The translations under genes and the position numbers were made by a program. Positions 34,899-47,570 of a DNA stretch of 64,000 bases are shown in pieces. Source of the stretch: Topomyia yanbarensis (taxonomy: Eukaryota; Arthropoda; Insecta; Diptera; Culicidae); assembly GCF_030247195.1 (NCBI RefSeq), contig NC_080672.1, positions 72,058,219 through 72,122,218 of the forward strand, in the 5' to 3' direction. Numbering within the stretch: the first letter of the stretch is position 1; each line of letters opens with the position of its first letter. The notes under the pieces are model-generated. The model was given only the letters and a program-made list of their open reading frames with translations. It made no database searches and was not told where the DNA came from.

Positions 34899-35569
34899 TA
34901 TAAATACAGGGCCGGCGGAAAGCGTGGGTAGTATGGGTACTACTACCCACTCGAAAATTACCGAGGGGGAAATACCCACTCGAAAGTTTGGAACAAATCA
35001 AAACCTGCGATTAACCATTTATGTGTCTCGCGCACAAAATTCTTGCATTGAAAATCCTTGATGTAAAACAATTGCATATTTTTATTCAAAAATGCAATTA
35101 GAACTTGTGGCTTTGTGGCAAACTAAAGATCACTATCAGGACATCATGAACCAGATCGCCAACTGGCCTCCTTGGATCCGCTGGGAACTCTTGGGATCAC
35201 ATTTGCAGGTACCTGGTAGTAAGTCTACCAAAAGAGTAGATATAAATAAATTTGGAGGGTAGCCAGCATATCTCGGACTAAAACCAGGCCGAAGGGATTC
35301 GTTTAACGCAGATCTGGCGCTACACAACTAAAAAAAATCGTATAAATTTACGTCTACTGACCATGATATAAATGAGCATCAAAAATGATACAGCTTCACG
35401 TTTAATTTTAATTTTACATGTCGTTGAATTTTGCGAGTAACGTTATTTTACTCAACATATGACATTTGTTTAAAATGTGTAATTTTACACTGCGCTTGGA
35501 AAGTACATCTTTCATATAATGTTTAACAGAACACGGTTATATTTCGTCATTTCGTCAATTACGATTTGT

Positions 35570-37990
35570 TAGATTGTGGCATGTTTTGAAATACCGTTTG
35601 GTGTGTCGAACACTAGGCGCACGACCAGACAACATGTTTGCTGTCGCGATGGCCGTCACTGCAAGCGCAGAGAACGCTCTCTACGACCCCAATATGCCGG
35701 AAATTCAACGTATAATGATTGGACATGACCCGAGATGCCACCCGAAGGAAGTCACGACGTTCATCCTTCCTTTTTACCCAAGGTTGGTTGATGCCTTTGG
35801 GATTCCTAAACTTCCATTATCCTACAAAGTTTGCCAATTTTCGAGCGTCTTCTAACAAGAAATACTGAAAAAAATTTTAAAGCTGTGCGATCTTTGAAAA
35901 ATATTACCTTCTAATGCCTAAGTGTCCGTCTTCTTATTACACACAGAAAAAAATGTTGGTAAAATAAGAGTTTTTCACTCTTAGCAAAAAACAAACATCG
36001 AATACTCTTAGTTTGAAAACAAAACTTTTAATTTGATTACTACTACTCATTAGTTTAAAAGGAAAACTTTTATTTTGATTATTATTCTTGATTAATTTAA
36101 AAATTTTACCTTCAACCTGATAGTAGGCGTTGATTGTTTTTTGCTAAGAGCGGAACACTTTTACTTTTACCAATATTTTTTTTCTGTGTACCATTCTAAT
36201 CTAAGTGTTCTAAGTTCTAAGTTCAACTTTTCTTATTACCTGTAATAGAACAATGCGAAAGAACTCAAACTAGTATTTGTATCAGGCAATCAGGAACGAT
36301 TTTAATATAAAGAATCTAGGAACGCCCATATTTTCTCCTGAAAAATTGGGAGTGCTTTCCATGCTCCATCGATCGAAGCGCTCACTTCGAACTGTAACGA
36401 TGTGGACATGGTCGGAGGTAAATATAAAACCATAAGTTTTGTGGGGAAAATGCTTAGCGCGAGTATCTTTGCTGTCAGATAAATTTGTGTGTTTGAAGAA
36501 CAATTATTACGTTTATATACATTATTATAATTTCACCGAGAAACGTCTATCATTTGAATGTGAATCTAAGTGGAATGCTGTTGTCACCGAAAAAGGATTC
36601 TTAGTTCCGTTTATTCCGACCAAAGGTCGAATCGAGTACACAACGTAGGGCCCAGCTACTAGACGACATATTGTTTCTCTCGTTAATCCGTTGACGAACC
36701 GGTGCCAATAACCGCATTTTTCAGTCTCCATCAAGTTTTTTATTTGTGTTTCTAACGTCGCGTATATTTGGAAAAAATTGGGCGATCTAACGTTCAAGAA
36801 GACCTCATAGGACCTTTTCGCATACAATTCTGAGCACTCTCTGCCCACAACGGAGTGAAAAACCGTCCACGATTGTTCGCGCCGGCTATTCGTTTCGACC
36901 TTTAATCTCAGTGAAGAAAAACAAGCCAGTCAAAACGTTGTACGCTGCCACCGGAGGAATTCCTTATTTTGATTCGATTGTTTCGGATATAGTGGACGCG
37001 TAGCTCTTTCAATCAATGGGCACACTAATGAGGTAGAGTTATTTCCACTGTATTCAAAATGGTCATACTGAAAAGGTCGCGAATATCATGCAGTAAAATA
37101 GGTCGATTATGCCGTGGCAGTTGCAATCTTCTCGAACCAGTTGAGGTGCGATGTATATGGAAAGAATATCAATACACCTTTTCCTATGATTTGGATTTAA
37201 CAAGCGACCACTTTAATTCCTGGTACCGAGCAAAAGCTAATCCGATTGAAATAATAGCACGTTTTGATCTCCAAAACGCTCCTTAATATTGTTTTTGGGC
37301 CATGGCGAGTAATGCTAAAATTGAGGAAGATCTATGTCGGAAGTAAACCAGGTTTTACACAATGCAAATGCATTGTGTAAAACCTAGAAAAACAATATAA
37401 CAAAAATATAGAGACACTTGAAGTTTTGGATGTCCCATGTGGATTTTCCGAGACTGACGTACTTAACAGCACCCATCAAGGTACACTGTCAGGCCTTTAC
37501 GATTAAATCTCTCGGAGAAAATGATTCTCCTCTTTCGAAAACTATTAGGCACATTAGAAAATGTTTCCTCAGCGGAATTGTAAAAATCTCGCTCTTTAGC
37601 GAACAAGGAAGCGTAGAAATTAGTCGTGGCCGGTGCTTTCTTAAACATTTCTTACTACCGTTTCTCAAAAGAATGTTTCAATTTTTCTCCATATAATTTA
37701 TATGCGGGATATGTCGATAGTTCATTCGAAGTCTCTCCACAGACGAAAAAGTTTTCTTGATTCTCTCCGCATTTTGCGCACCGCGCCTTATTTCTACACG
37801 GGTTTCATTGTTTGCAACGACGGCAGTTAATGCTCCTCGGTACAAAAAGGTGAACAAAAGGCGAGCCCCGTTCAAAAGAATAAATTTTGGAAGAACAAAT
37901 CCGGCGAAAGGATCGAAATGAGCCTCATTGATGGAAAATAAGTTTTCTAATACTCCTCGATTTTTGCTGAACACAATTGCTTGCATACCA
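35570..37990 (-). pseudogene. Remnants of an I-like LINE on the reverse strand
   Basis: Three islands lie in the order expected for a minus-strand LINE. Near 37850-37730 two zinc knuckles (C-R-R-C-K-Q, with an in-frame stop, then C-A-K-C-G-E) mark ORF1. At 36840-36680 the stretch L-E-T-Q-I-K-N-L-M ... G-Y-W-H-R-F-V-N-G-L-T-R-E-T matches the linker before the reverse transcriptase of the I-clade copy at 6110-12362 (Y-W-R-R-F-V-D-G-L-S-R-E-T). Near 35830-35570 the reverse complement corresponds to the M-S-N-H-Y-T-L-N C-terminal region of that LINE. Most of the endonuclease, reverse transcriptase and RNase H is missing or unrecognisable. It is older than the 6110 copy and lies inside a hAT element. 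Confidence 0.6.
35941..36189. mobile_element. Small inverted-repeat element (MITE)
   Basis: ACACAGAAAAAAATGTTGGTAA at the left mirrors TTACCAATATTTTTTTTCTGTGT at the right, with a further inner pair CTCTTAGCAAAAAAC and TTTTTTGCTAAGAG. It is 249 bp, non-coding and nested in the hAT at 34907. No clear target duplication was seen. Confidence 0.6.
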
Positions 37991-39784
37991 GAATTTACAT
38001 TGACTGAAGTACAGGGATCTGGAAAGAGCCACCCCCTATTTCGCTATTAAGGCCCTTCTCGTAGACTACACCATCAATCTCTACTCCCCGGGTGGAAACG
38101 TAGACAAAATATTTTTTCGTACACGATCGAGTGTTGTTTAGTTAGATCACGCGATATATCGATGACGTTAAATGGCTTGTCTCTGGTTCAGAAGTAGACC
38201 ATCCAGGAGCGGTTGCATCGAAAATGAGACTTATCGGTATTATTTTTGCCATCGGAGAAATATTCAAATCGACCTCCACTAAACCTGAAAGGATGTCGGT
38301 CGCCGGAGATACCAACCGGCTCACAATCGGCTAGCTTTAAAACACAGTCAGCAAAAACCGACTCGGAACAGTGGTGAGGTATTTCCGTCGGAGTTAAATT
38401 GATTTTTTTCTATCACGGACGTCAACAGCAAGGTAGCGACCGCACAAAACATTACCAGTCCTTCCCGTCATGTACGGAAAGCAAGACCTATAGTTTGGAT
38501 CCACGCATCCGAACCGAGGGACTGGTGTAGACACTGGGATGGGCTAGATCCAGGGCCTCATCCGTTTCCGGGTACTGGCCCAAATTCGGAAACTGGTCCG
38601 GATCTGGAAACTGATCCAGATCCGGGAGGTCCAAATTTGGGAACTGCCTAAAATTTGTGTTTCAATATTCAACTTACCCTGTAAGAAAATCCGTAATTCC
38701 ACCAATTTCTGCCAATATTGGTGCAGATTCCAGCCTGGATTTGGGCAGAAATCCGTCGGAATTTCGGCTGGTTTGACTCGATACTAATACAGAAATCGAC
38801 CAAATTGTCCTACATAGGAACAGAGTCGAAACTGACACATACTGAAAAAGTGTTTGGTTGTGTGATGCACATACCATACATTACCAAAAAGACAATAGAA
38901 TCTTACCCAAAAGTAATAGAAACATGTCCGTCGGATTTTGGGTGTAGTATTAAACAAACACATTTTCTTGAGCCGTCGGACATACAGTACTGTTAACAAA
39001 GAATGTTTCCAAATAGCCACCAGATATTATCGGTGAATTTTTATTTTCACTCACGCCATATCTGAATTTTCGTCAGTACGAGGAGAAATCACTTCGAATC
39101 TTACTACCCACTCGGGAAAAAGGTGTTCCACCGGCCCTGTATAAATAAGGTCATGATTAGAGTTATAATTGAGTAAAAATGGCGATTTTTTTAAATTTCA
39201 TAAAATTAATTTCAAAACAATTTTTTTTATATATTAAGTGCTTTGAATACTAGACGCTGAAGTTTTGACGTATTACAAGAAAATGTTCGTCTTCAAAAAC
39301 TCTGAAAAACATCTGAAAGATAGGTTGGAAAAAAATGAAAGCTGCAAAAGTGGTATTAAAAATTTGGCTTTTCATGAATTGACTCTTTGAAATATGTTTA
39401 TGTTTTCACGGTGGACAATATAAAAAATATAGTTTTGTTTTCATGATAAAATATTGCCCTTTTCAATACTTTTCTATTATTTAGAATAGTGGGTAGGGTG
39501 GCTCTATTTTTTTATTAAATCAGACAATTAAGTTTTTAATGGTTTGAGATAAAGTTTCACTGTCTTCCAGAAAATTGTAGAAAATAAATTTTAAAAACTT
39601 TGCCGAAGACACTGGAACTCCATGTTGTGTACTTTTCATTTTACAAAAGATTTACCAAAAAAAAGGATGTTTTTTTTAAATGGTTTTCTTTATATAACTT
39701 TTGCAGCTTTAATTTTTCATTAAGATCACTTTATAATATTAAATGTATAGTTCGTGGGGCTCGAGTACTGATACACAACCATGC

Positions 39785-40160
39785 ACTGCTAGGCCCCATG
39801 CAAAACTGACTCAGACATCACTTCGTTAAAAGTTTAATAACTTCTTTTGTCAAAGCCGGATTGACTTGCACTCTTCGACAAAGTTGTAGACAACTAAATT
39901 ATCTCTCTTATTTTTACTTACAGTGATAATACGATGCATACAGTGCCACCTAGCGGTGAAAATGCGAGCTATAGGGTTTTCACCATGAAAATTGTCAATA
40001 AGTCCCATACAAACTTCAGGCACGTTAGTCCCGCAGCTAGACTTGTCCGATTTGCTTCAAAATTGGTGCAAGTACTCCTGGTGTGACTAGGAATCGACTC
40101 AGTGGTGGGTCGAATGAGTTGTCAAAAATTCATTATTTTTCTGGGCAGTTTTGTGTATAC
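39785..40160 (+). repeat. Dispersed ~370-bp repeat, copy 2
   Basis: Recognisably the same sequence as 8927-9300, from GCTAGGCCCCATGCAAAAC to TTCTGGGCA, with scattered substitutions and a short extra segment (CTCAGTGGTGGGT) near its end. It lies 325 bases upstream of the SecA-like exon 2 acceptor. Confidence 0.75.
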
Positions 40161-40484
40161 GTTTGAAGAGATTAATAATCTAATTATCTCTAATCGACTA
40201 TGTGGGCTTTTTGCGAGTTTCTTCCGAGTAATATATTTAGCCTTGAACATAAACTTGAACGAAAGAGGAATTCAGGGCGAAATGGCCATGATAGCGTACC
40301 GTGTGGTCATTCTAAGTACTAGAATCAATTTTTCAGATCATTTCACGTAAAAGACACCTTTCCTGGTAAACGTCAACCAGCCTTCTAAAAAAAAGTTGCG
40401 TTTTGGGTCCCTTTTTTCCCACTCTGCAGTGGTCTAGCATAGAGTCGAAAACTTACCGAGTCATTGATCCTTGTCGATTTTTAG

Positions 40485-42865
40485 GGTGTGTTCCGATGCG
40501 AGTTGAAACTGTTCCCAAGCATTACCTGATCGACATCCTAGCTACACTCGTATCCCAAATCAAACTTCAACTGGAGCGGCCCTGTTGGGGATCCGGACAA
40601 AGTCTAACACAATCTGAACAACTATCATCAGCCATCGAACTGATCTCCGCTGTCAGAGTATCCCTATTCTATCTGGGCGAGAAATCGGATTACGTATCAT
40701 TTAACCAATTTTACGACGAAAGTGTTAAGCCAGTATGCCGTCTAATGGACAACTGTGATTCGTTAGCGATCCTCACAAGTCGCGTCAAAGCCATACGAGA
40801 ATATTCTTGGTACATCCGTGAAAAGCACGAAATGGACATTGAAAGGGCGTTGCAGCTATACCGTGAGCTTAACGATACCCAGGAGGATCAAATGCTACGA
40901 CAGGCGTATCAACACTATTTGGAAAACTTTCAAGAACTCATGCTGGCATCTGTGGGAAAGGAAGACAAAGAATCCATACCGGCAATCGTTGAGAAGGTGA
41001 AGGCACACGTCGAAAAACTTCACGTCAACGGATGGTCCGAAAGATTCAAGATGGAAAAAATTCCGAAAATTCTGGCAGGACTGGCTGCAGTTTGGTCCAT
41101 TTCCGTTTCCAAGGGTGTCTTCGGCATGGAAAAACACCTCAGCCTACACTGTGTTCAAATTGTTTGTATCTTGAAACTACTGAACGTTGATAAAGCGGAT
41201 GATGATGTAACGAATACGTTGGTTCAAATGTTAACTGGCCAGGGAAAATCTTTGGTTCTCGGGCTCATTGCAACGCTACTGGCACTGACGGGGCATAACG
41301 TCCGCATCGTTTGCTACAACCAAATTCTAGCAGCCAGAGATCAGTTGCATTTCCAAGAATTCTTCGCTTATTTCAGCGTAGATCGGGATGTAGTCTACGT
41401 TACTTTCAAGGACTTGGCAAATGATATATTACTACCTGTGGCGAATGGCGAAATAAACGATTTGAGGGACTTTAAAAAATCCGTCCTACTGGTAGACGAA
41501 GTAGATGTGCTTTTCACACCAGATTATTACGGAAATAATTGCGATCTCATAGCGAACCCATTTGTGACCGGACTGGAGCAAATTCAGGAAAATATTTGGA
41601 AGGACGTTTGCGAAGAACGCTACGATTTCATAACACTAACTCGCCGGGTCGAAGGACTCATAAAGTCCTTCGAGCACTCGAAAGTGTTTGCTGAATTTTT
41701 AAACTCATCAACACCCTACCCGCCCTTGTTTCATCGATTTCAAACGTTACCAAACGTTCGCACCAGATACGATTGGCCACCTCGCTCGCTACGGCCACCG
41801 AGAAGTTGTATTATCATTCGCAAAGAGTGCACAAATCATGTTCTTTTCACCGAACATCTAAAATTGATGCTACAATGCGCCATCTATGTTCACCACAGTC
41901 CAGCATCGGAGTTCTCTGATTTCAGACTTAACGAACGAAATGCCATCACCTACAAGTACCGAGGAGAGTACACGAACCACAAAAAAGTAAGTTATCTGAA
42001 CGTGTTTAACTACTTCAGACTAAAGGAGTCCAACTTCTGCTCCCGGATTGCGGAAGAACTTAATTACGGCTATCTGAACATTGACTGCGGTTTGCTGTCG
42101 TACGCGATGTTACCGAAGAACTACCCACTCATCCTGGGAGTTTCGGGAACAGTAACTGCCTTAAGCGATCCCGAAAAGGAGGCCTTGAGAAATGTTTACG
42201 ATATCGCCAACATGGCCGTCCTGCCAACGTTCCGTGCCAGTTCAAACTTACAGTTCGACAATGCTCGTAACTACTGTCATCTTCCAACGAAGGATACCTG
42301 GATGGAAATGATCTCCGCACGTACCCAGGAGATCGTAACCGTGGGTCGAGCTGTTCTAATTTTCTTCAAAACCGACATCGATCTGAACGAGTTCAAGCTT
42401 AGCAAGCATTCCGCTCGTTTCGAACGATTGACCGTGCTGACGGAAACCACCGATACCGAGAGGAGGCAGCTTTGCATCGACCAGGCAGGCGTCGCCGGAA
42501 CGGTAACGCTAGCAACTCGTGGAATGGGACGTGGAATCGACTACAAGTCCAGCGTTAGCGTGGAAAGAAGCGGGGGTATTCACGTGATTCAGACGTTCTT
42601 TTCGTTGGATGTGAAAGAAGAGCACCAGATCAGGGGGCGAACGGCTCGGAAGGCTAACAAGGGCAGCTATGAGCTGATTGTTTGCCTGCACGATTTACTA
42701 GATGACCATGGTTGGCGGAAGTATGGCGAAAATATATACGAAAGTCTACATACGACAAGAACGCTTCTTGCTGTCGAGGATGGTAACACCAAGGCGAAAG
42801 CTATTGCTAAACATATGGAAGCGCACAATACCACTATGAAACGTTTGAATGCGATTATTTCGTAG
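40485..42865 (+). CDS. SecA-like ATPase, exon 2: motor domain
   Basis: Unbroken frame of 793 codons, entered through a phase-1 acceptor (TTTTTAG|GG); first ATG at 40496. SecA motor landmarks occur in the correct order: Walker A L-T-G-Q-G-K-S (G at 41237; bacterial form T-G-E-G-K-T), then A-L-T-G-H-x-V and Q-I-L-A-A-R-D like N-D-Y-L-A-x-R-D; DEVD box at 41495-41506; G-V-S-G-T (42137-42151) like G-M-T-G-T; A-T-R-G-M-G-R-G-I-D (42512-42541) like A-x-N-M-A-G-R-G-T-D; G-G-I-H-V-I; and Q-I-R-G-R-T-A-R (42626-42649) like Q-L-R-G-R-S-G-R. About 70 residues follow, so the helical scaffold, wing and zinc tail of bacterial SecA are absent. The first 250 residues are helical and unrecognised. An ATPase is likely, substrate and location unknown; a Sec translocase role is doubtful. 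Confidence 0.9.
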
Positions 42866-44679
42866 AACATCGAGCATTAGGAATAGGAAATTTGGTCCCA
42901 TGCAGTACCGTCTTTACGCATGGGCACACTGGGCCAGGGCCAGGGGCCCCGGGCTTTTAGGGGCCCCCAACTTAGGATGAATATAGAATCATTTTGAAGG
43001 CTTAGTTCCAAAAAATAGTAGCACTTCATTGTTTGTAACTCTTTAGCGTGTGGACAATCGATCAGTTGCTCGGATTCACACATTGCACCTTATCCCATGT
43101 GACATTTATAGAACATCAGACAATCAAACGGAGTGATGGTAGCGGTAGGGAACGAGGCACTACATGACCTGGATGGTACTTGACCAATTCAAATGTCAAT
43201 CCAACATTTCGATTCAAGTTTCAAATCATTTTGAGCAAAAACAATGAAATGTTTTTGACAATACTAGTCTAGTCTAGTCTACACATACACAGCCAATACA
43301 TGTAAGAAACCTGGAAAATTGCAGACGTTCGCCTACAATTTTTCTTATCAGTATTAATGTTTGCTGTATATATGGTATTTGACACAATCATTAAGGCGGC
43401 CAGGCCAACTGTGAAGCGTACAGAATGAAGATGATTAAAAATTATACGGCAATCAAATTATTCATTTAACGAAGAATTTAATCAACGAATCATTTTGGGA
43501 GAAACGTGGACAACCGTACCGACCGTTTCAATTTTATGATATATCGTTAAGAGTGACTTGGCTAAGAGGATTAATGTCACTCCTTTTGTCCTAAGCTTCT
43601 GAGATGGGACAGAGGTATTTAGCCCTGCCCTGGCTAATGATCGTGGGTTATAGCACCTTTATTCGCTCCAATGAAATATTTTCTAGAATACGTATAGAAA
43701 GTTCGAAAAGCACCAAGCAGGAGCGGCAACAAAGTGGTAAAATTTGCATATTGAAGTTGTACAGAAAGTGTAAGAAGAAGATGTCAAAATTTGGTACACA
43801 ATCCTTGTTTGACAAGCGATCCGCGCATTCGGCAAATTTTAATTTCTTCATCACATCAGGAATTGTGAATCGACAAATCTTCATGAAAACCTCTAAAAAT
43901 GACTCCTGGACTTCTTGAAATTTCACGATACTTTCGCGGCCAGATTAGGCATTTTCCACTGTGCCTTCGTAATCTAGTACAGAATCAATTATGTTATTTT
44001 TGTACGACGCTCCGCCTTAGCATAAATATTTTAGATCGTTAGAATCAGGAATCAGTAGTCGAGGATTTGTACCTCACGGCAATGTGCATTCGATGTGTTT
44101 CCTATTTCGACTGTTCTACATGACTGGTATTGAAATTACGATGCGATATCATTAGCAGCGAATTAAAGAGATGGTGCCGTAGGTCAGCGTCCACCAGATG
44201 GCCGCAAAGTTGCTCCACTGTACGCCCGAAAGGAGCAAAAAAAATTTTAACTTAAATTTTTATATATTTATGTTTGGGTTTACATGTTGTATAGTCAAAG
44301 TAATATATCATTTGCTTTTCGTCTTTGATGAGCTTCGTTGGTAGATGGTTGCATTTCTGTATGTGGCTGATTAAGAATGAACTGCCAATAGTTTTGGTAG
44401 TAAATTATAGAAATGAATTGTGTTGTTCATATTGATAGGTTCGAGTAATTTCGATGTTTTGTTATGTTTATTTGTTTACGTAACAATGAAGGTATTGAAA
44501 ATTTGTACTTTCGAATGGTGAAAACTCTAATTATTGTTATTTTTTTGTCCTTTCTGTCTCTATCACCGACACCAGAGAGGCGACTCTACCATCAAAGCCT
44601 TAGACTTGCCACTTAACTACCGGCGCCGTCGTAGAGATACTAATTCGTTGAATATGAACATATTAATATTACTTATAAT

Positions 44680-46785
44680 CAGGCCCGTACGCACGGGGTG
44701 GGTTTTGGGGATTCAAACACCCCCCCCCCCCCCATGAGCGTTTTGAATTACCTTTAAAAATTTATTGTCTTCCTGTCCAAGAAAAAAAATATACTGCAAA
44801 CCGTTTGGACACATAAAATGTCATTTGAGTTCGGTCTCTCTAGAAACAAGTCAATGAAGAAACCAAGGACGAAACTTTGCGAGGGTGGCTGGAAAGGGAT
44901 GTATGTCAAGTTGGACGGCTTCTCTGAAGGATCGGTTAACGTTTCGACAAGCTTCGGTATTGGCAAAAGTCTGTCTACTAACTGCAGATGTCGGTCAGCG
45001 GGCTAGCAACGGCAGTTATGAAGGATAAACACGAAGTTGGAGAAAATCGGGATAACGTTGTCTAGAGAAATTTTACCGCCGATGATTATTCCGTTGGAAT
45101 GGCAGCGAAATGGATCGCGAAAATGGGCATCGGTATAGGGTGAAATACTGCCGCCAAGAAGTTCTCAGCACCAGCTAGCAGATAAATAGGAACGACTAGC
45201 ACCAAGAAGAATAAGAAACCCGGCAATGGTAGTTGTAAACAGTTGTAAATTCTCATGGTCGACACCCCCGGACCGGTTCATGTCTCAATACGATATTTGC
45301 AGCAGACCTGAGCAGGAGAGATATATCGCGAAAGTTTGACAGCAAGTAAGGAAAAGTAGCTATGGATAAAAACATGACAATTCACACAAAACAAAATAAG
45401 CAAGAACGCAATCCTTACTAAAGCAGTACTTAACGGTTCCCCTGGATGGATGAGGATTACGAGATACAAGAGGTTTAAGTTTAGTCGGATGGCTTAACAA
45501 CTACTACAAACCAATCCGAATCCACCACGAGCCAGCAGGCATTGAATATATTCATAGGGTATCTTTGGAGGAATTGTTCGTATGAATATTCCCCACAATC
45601 TGATAAAACTTAAATTGAGCCATGGCTTACTATGATTGAACTAAAAAATTAACTTTTTATACTGACGAGGTAGAAAGTTGATGTCTTCTACAAAGTTTTA
45701 GGAATGCTCATAATGAAGAAATTTGTTGAACAACTTGAGCTTGTAGGACTTAATGTTATCGATTTATAAAGCGTTTTCTAAGGCAAAACCCTTAAATTTA
45801 GCTTATTAATATAGCTGTTTTCGCTGTGACTTTTCGTGCAAACGATGTTCCAGACAAATGTTGAGGTATTACAACCACATAATATTGTTGAAAACTGCAT
45901 GTAAAAATTAAATTATTGTTGAAGACTGCATGTAAAAATATTGTTGAACACTCCATATAAAAATTTCGCCTGAAATCGGCGGCGCGGCACACACCTCTTG
46001 TAAAAATACTCATTCGTTTTAGAGTTATTGAAGAATTTTAAATTTTTTTACACCAAGTTCAACTGCGTATAAGAGAGAAAGGTGCAAACCAAGATGGACG
46101 AGCAGTCACTATTTTCAATGTCCGGACTACGCATAATAAAGGTAAGAAGGTTTTAAGCTCATTTTGTAATGTTTTTTACTTGGGTATTTTTACTTACAGT
46201 CTTCAACAATATTATGTGGTTTTAATACCTCCATATTTGTCTAGAGCACGGTTTGCACGAAAAATCACAGTGGAAAAAGTTATTAAAAAAACTAAATTTG
46301 AGGGTGTTGCCATTGAAAACGCTTTACAAATCGATAACATTAAATCCTACAAGTTCAACTAGTTCAACAAAAAATTTTATTACGAGCATTTCTAAAACTT
46401 TGTCGAAGACACCAACTTTCTACCTCGTCAGCATAAAAAGTTATTTTTTTAATTTGATCGTAGTAAGCCATGCCTAATTTTAATTTTTATCAGGTTGTGG
46501 GGAATATTCTTACGACCAATTCGTCCAAAGATACAAAGATATATTCGATGGTTTGCCCTCTAGTGAATTAAGTTCACGTTTTTGGGGTTTCCGACCACTA
46601 TGCAGCGGTGTCTTTTGATGACTCCTTCTCGATAACAAACATTTACCCAATTTGTTGAGCAGACTCTGGCCAGGCCTCTGAAAAAATCTTCAAAGTTTGA
46701 GGGTTTCTGTAGGTTTTTTTTTTAAATAAACGTTAAAAAATCAACCCCCCCCCCCCCACTTGAGAATTTTTTGCGCACGGGCCTG
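44680..46785. mobile_element. hAT element B, nested in element A
   Basis: Ends CAGGCCCGTACGCACGG and (other strand) CAGGCCCGTGCGCAAAA are flanked by a perfect 8-bp duplication CTTATAAT (44672-44679 and 46786-46793). Long C runs lie near both ends. No transposase is encoded. It holds the foldback at 45559-46534. Confidence 0.87.
45559..46534. repeat. Foldback with ~350-bp arms inside hAT element B
   Basis: 45559-45910 is the imperfect reverse complement of 46187-46534. Landmarks are GTATCTTTGGAGGAATTG with CAATTCGTCCAAAGATAC, GACGAGGTAGAAAGTTG with CAACTTTCTACCTCGTC, and CACATAATATTGTTGAA with TTCAACAATATTATGTG. Non-coding; the left arm partly repeats itself near 45900-45950. Confidence 0.8.
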
Positions 46786-47570
46786 CTTATAATGTACTTG
46801 TTTGCTATCTTCGCCTCTCCGAGCCGTTCACTATAAAAGAAGCAGAAAACTTCTGTCAGAATATATAACAAAAATCTACCTCACCAACAATTTGTGCATG
46901 AAGCGATACTATGTCAAAGAATCGTTTTATCCCTGCAGCGAAAAATGCGAATATCTAAAATGAATCACGCACTTCGATTCGACATAATATCGATTGATTT
47001 CAATAGCTGAAATATTCAATTTTGTAAATGTTGAATTATGATTGAAAAAATGGGGCTTTTTTGTCAAGCTGTCAATTGACTTTTTCCAGCTGCATCATAT
47101 CAGGAACAGTAAGAAATCGAGAACAACATTGTACGAATTAATGTAACTTTTGTAAATCATGTAGTCGTCATCTATTACCAAGTTGAATTTTATTGGGATA
47201 TTGCTTAATATTTTTTCCTAGTTGGTTATAGTGTAAGGACAGTTATTGAATGAATCGTCGACATTGTAGTGTTGACGTTCAACCCGCCTTACTCCATCAT
47301 TCCTCATTATTGACGGAGACACTTTTCAGCCTCAAACAGCATCTTACAAATATTAAGATCAGACTCTATCATATGGGGGAATGACGCAGCTGGTAAGTCC
47401 ATAACTCTGTACGTAGCTTGCCTCGAACTCCCACAACCGCATAAAGTTAGTGTGTTAGACTCTTTGCCACTTTCAGTCAGATTCATTAGAAATGCTAATA
47501 TCTTTTTAAGATCTATCAAAATCATCTTCCGTTTTTCACCGGTACCTGGACATTTACAATGCCACCTATA

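Larger units (their letters stand above)
34907..39139. mobile_element. hAT-type element (4.2 kb) carrying a nested LINE relic
   Basis: Ends CAGGGCCGGCGGAA and (other strand) CAGGGCCGGTGGAA are flanked by a perfect 8-bp duplication TATAAATA (34899-34906 and 39140-39147). Both ends also carry a TACCCACTCG-type subterminal motif. No transposase is recognisable. Contents include a reverse-strand I-like LINE relic, a MITE at 35941-36189 and a short run of GGAAACTGGTCCGGATC-type repeats near 38570-38630. Confidence 0.8.
19217..40484 (+). other. Candidate 21.3-kb phase-1 intron of the SecA-like gene
   Basis: The donor G|GTAAGA is at 19216/19217. The acceptor TTGTCGATTTTTAG ends at 40484, with pyrimidine-rich sequence and a possible TCATTGAT branch region upstream. 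Both sides are phase 1, and exon 2 has no ATG before 40496. The interval holds a hAT, an RTE LINE, two foldbacks, a SINE, another hAT with a nested LINE relic, and no other gene. Joining is inference; if wrong, this is intergenic sequence. Confidence 0.5.

Noticed and set aside
40403..40484. Coding start of the motor exon at 40403
   Set aside because: It opens with TTG and crosses a good 3' splice site; SecA-like sequence is only seen downstream.
40485..42865. Bacterial contamination or an organelle secA
   Set aside because: The exon is bounded by splice-type sequence, has no bacterial neighbours or ribosome-binding site, and is followed within 37 bases by an insect hAT element.
44534..44737. 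Small Arg-rich frame
   Set aside because: It ends in the poly-C run of hAT element B and spans the element's left boundary.
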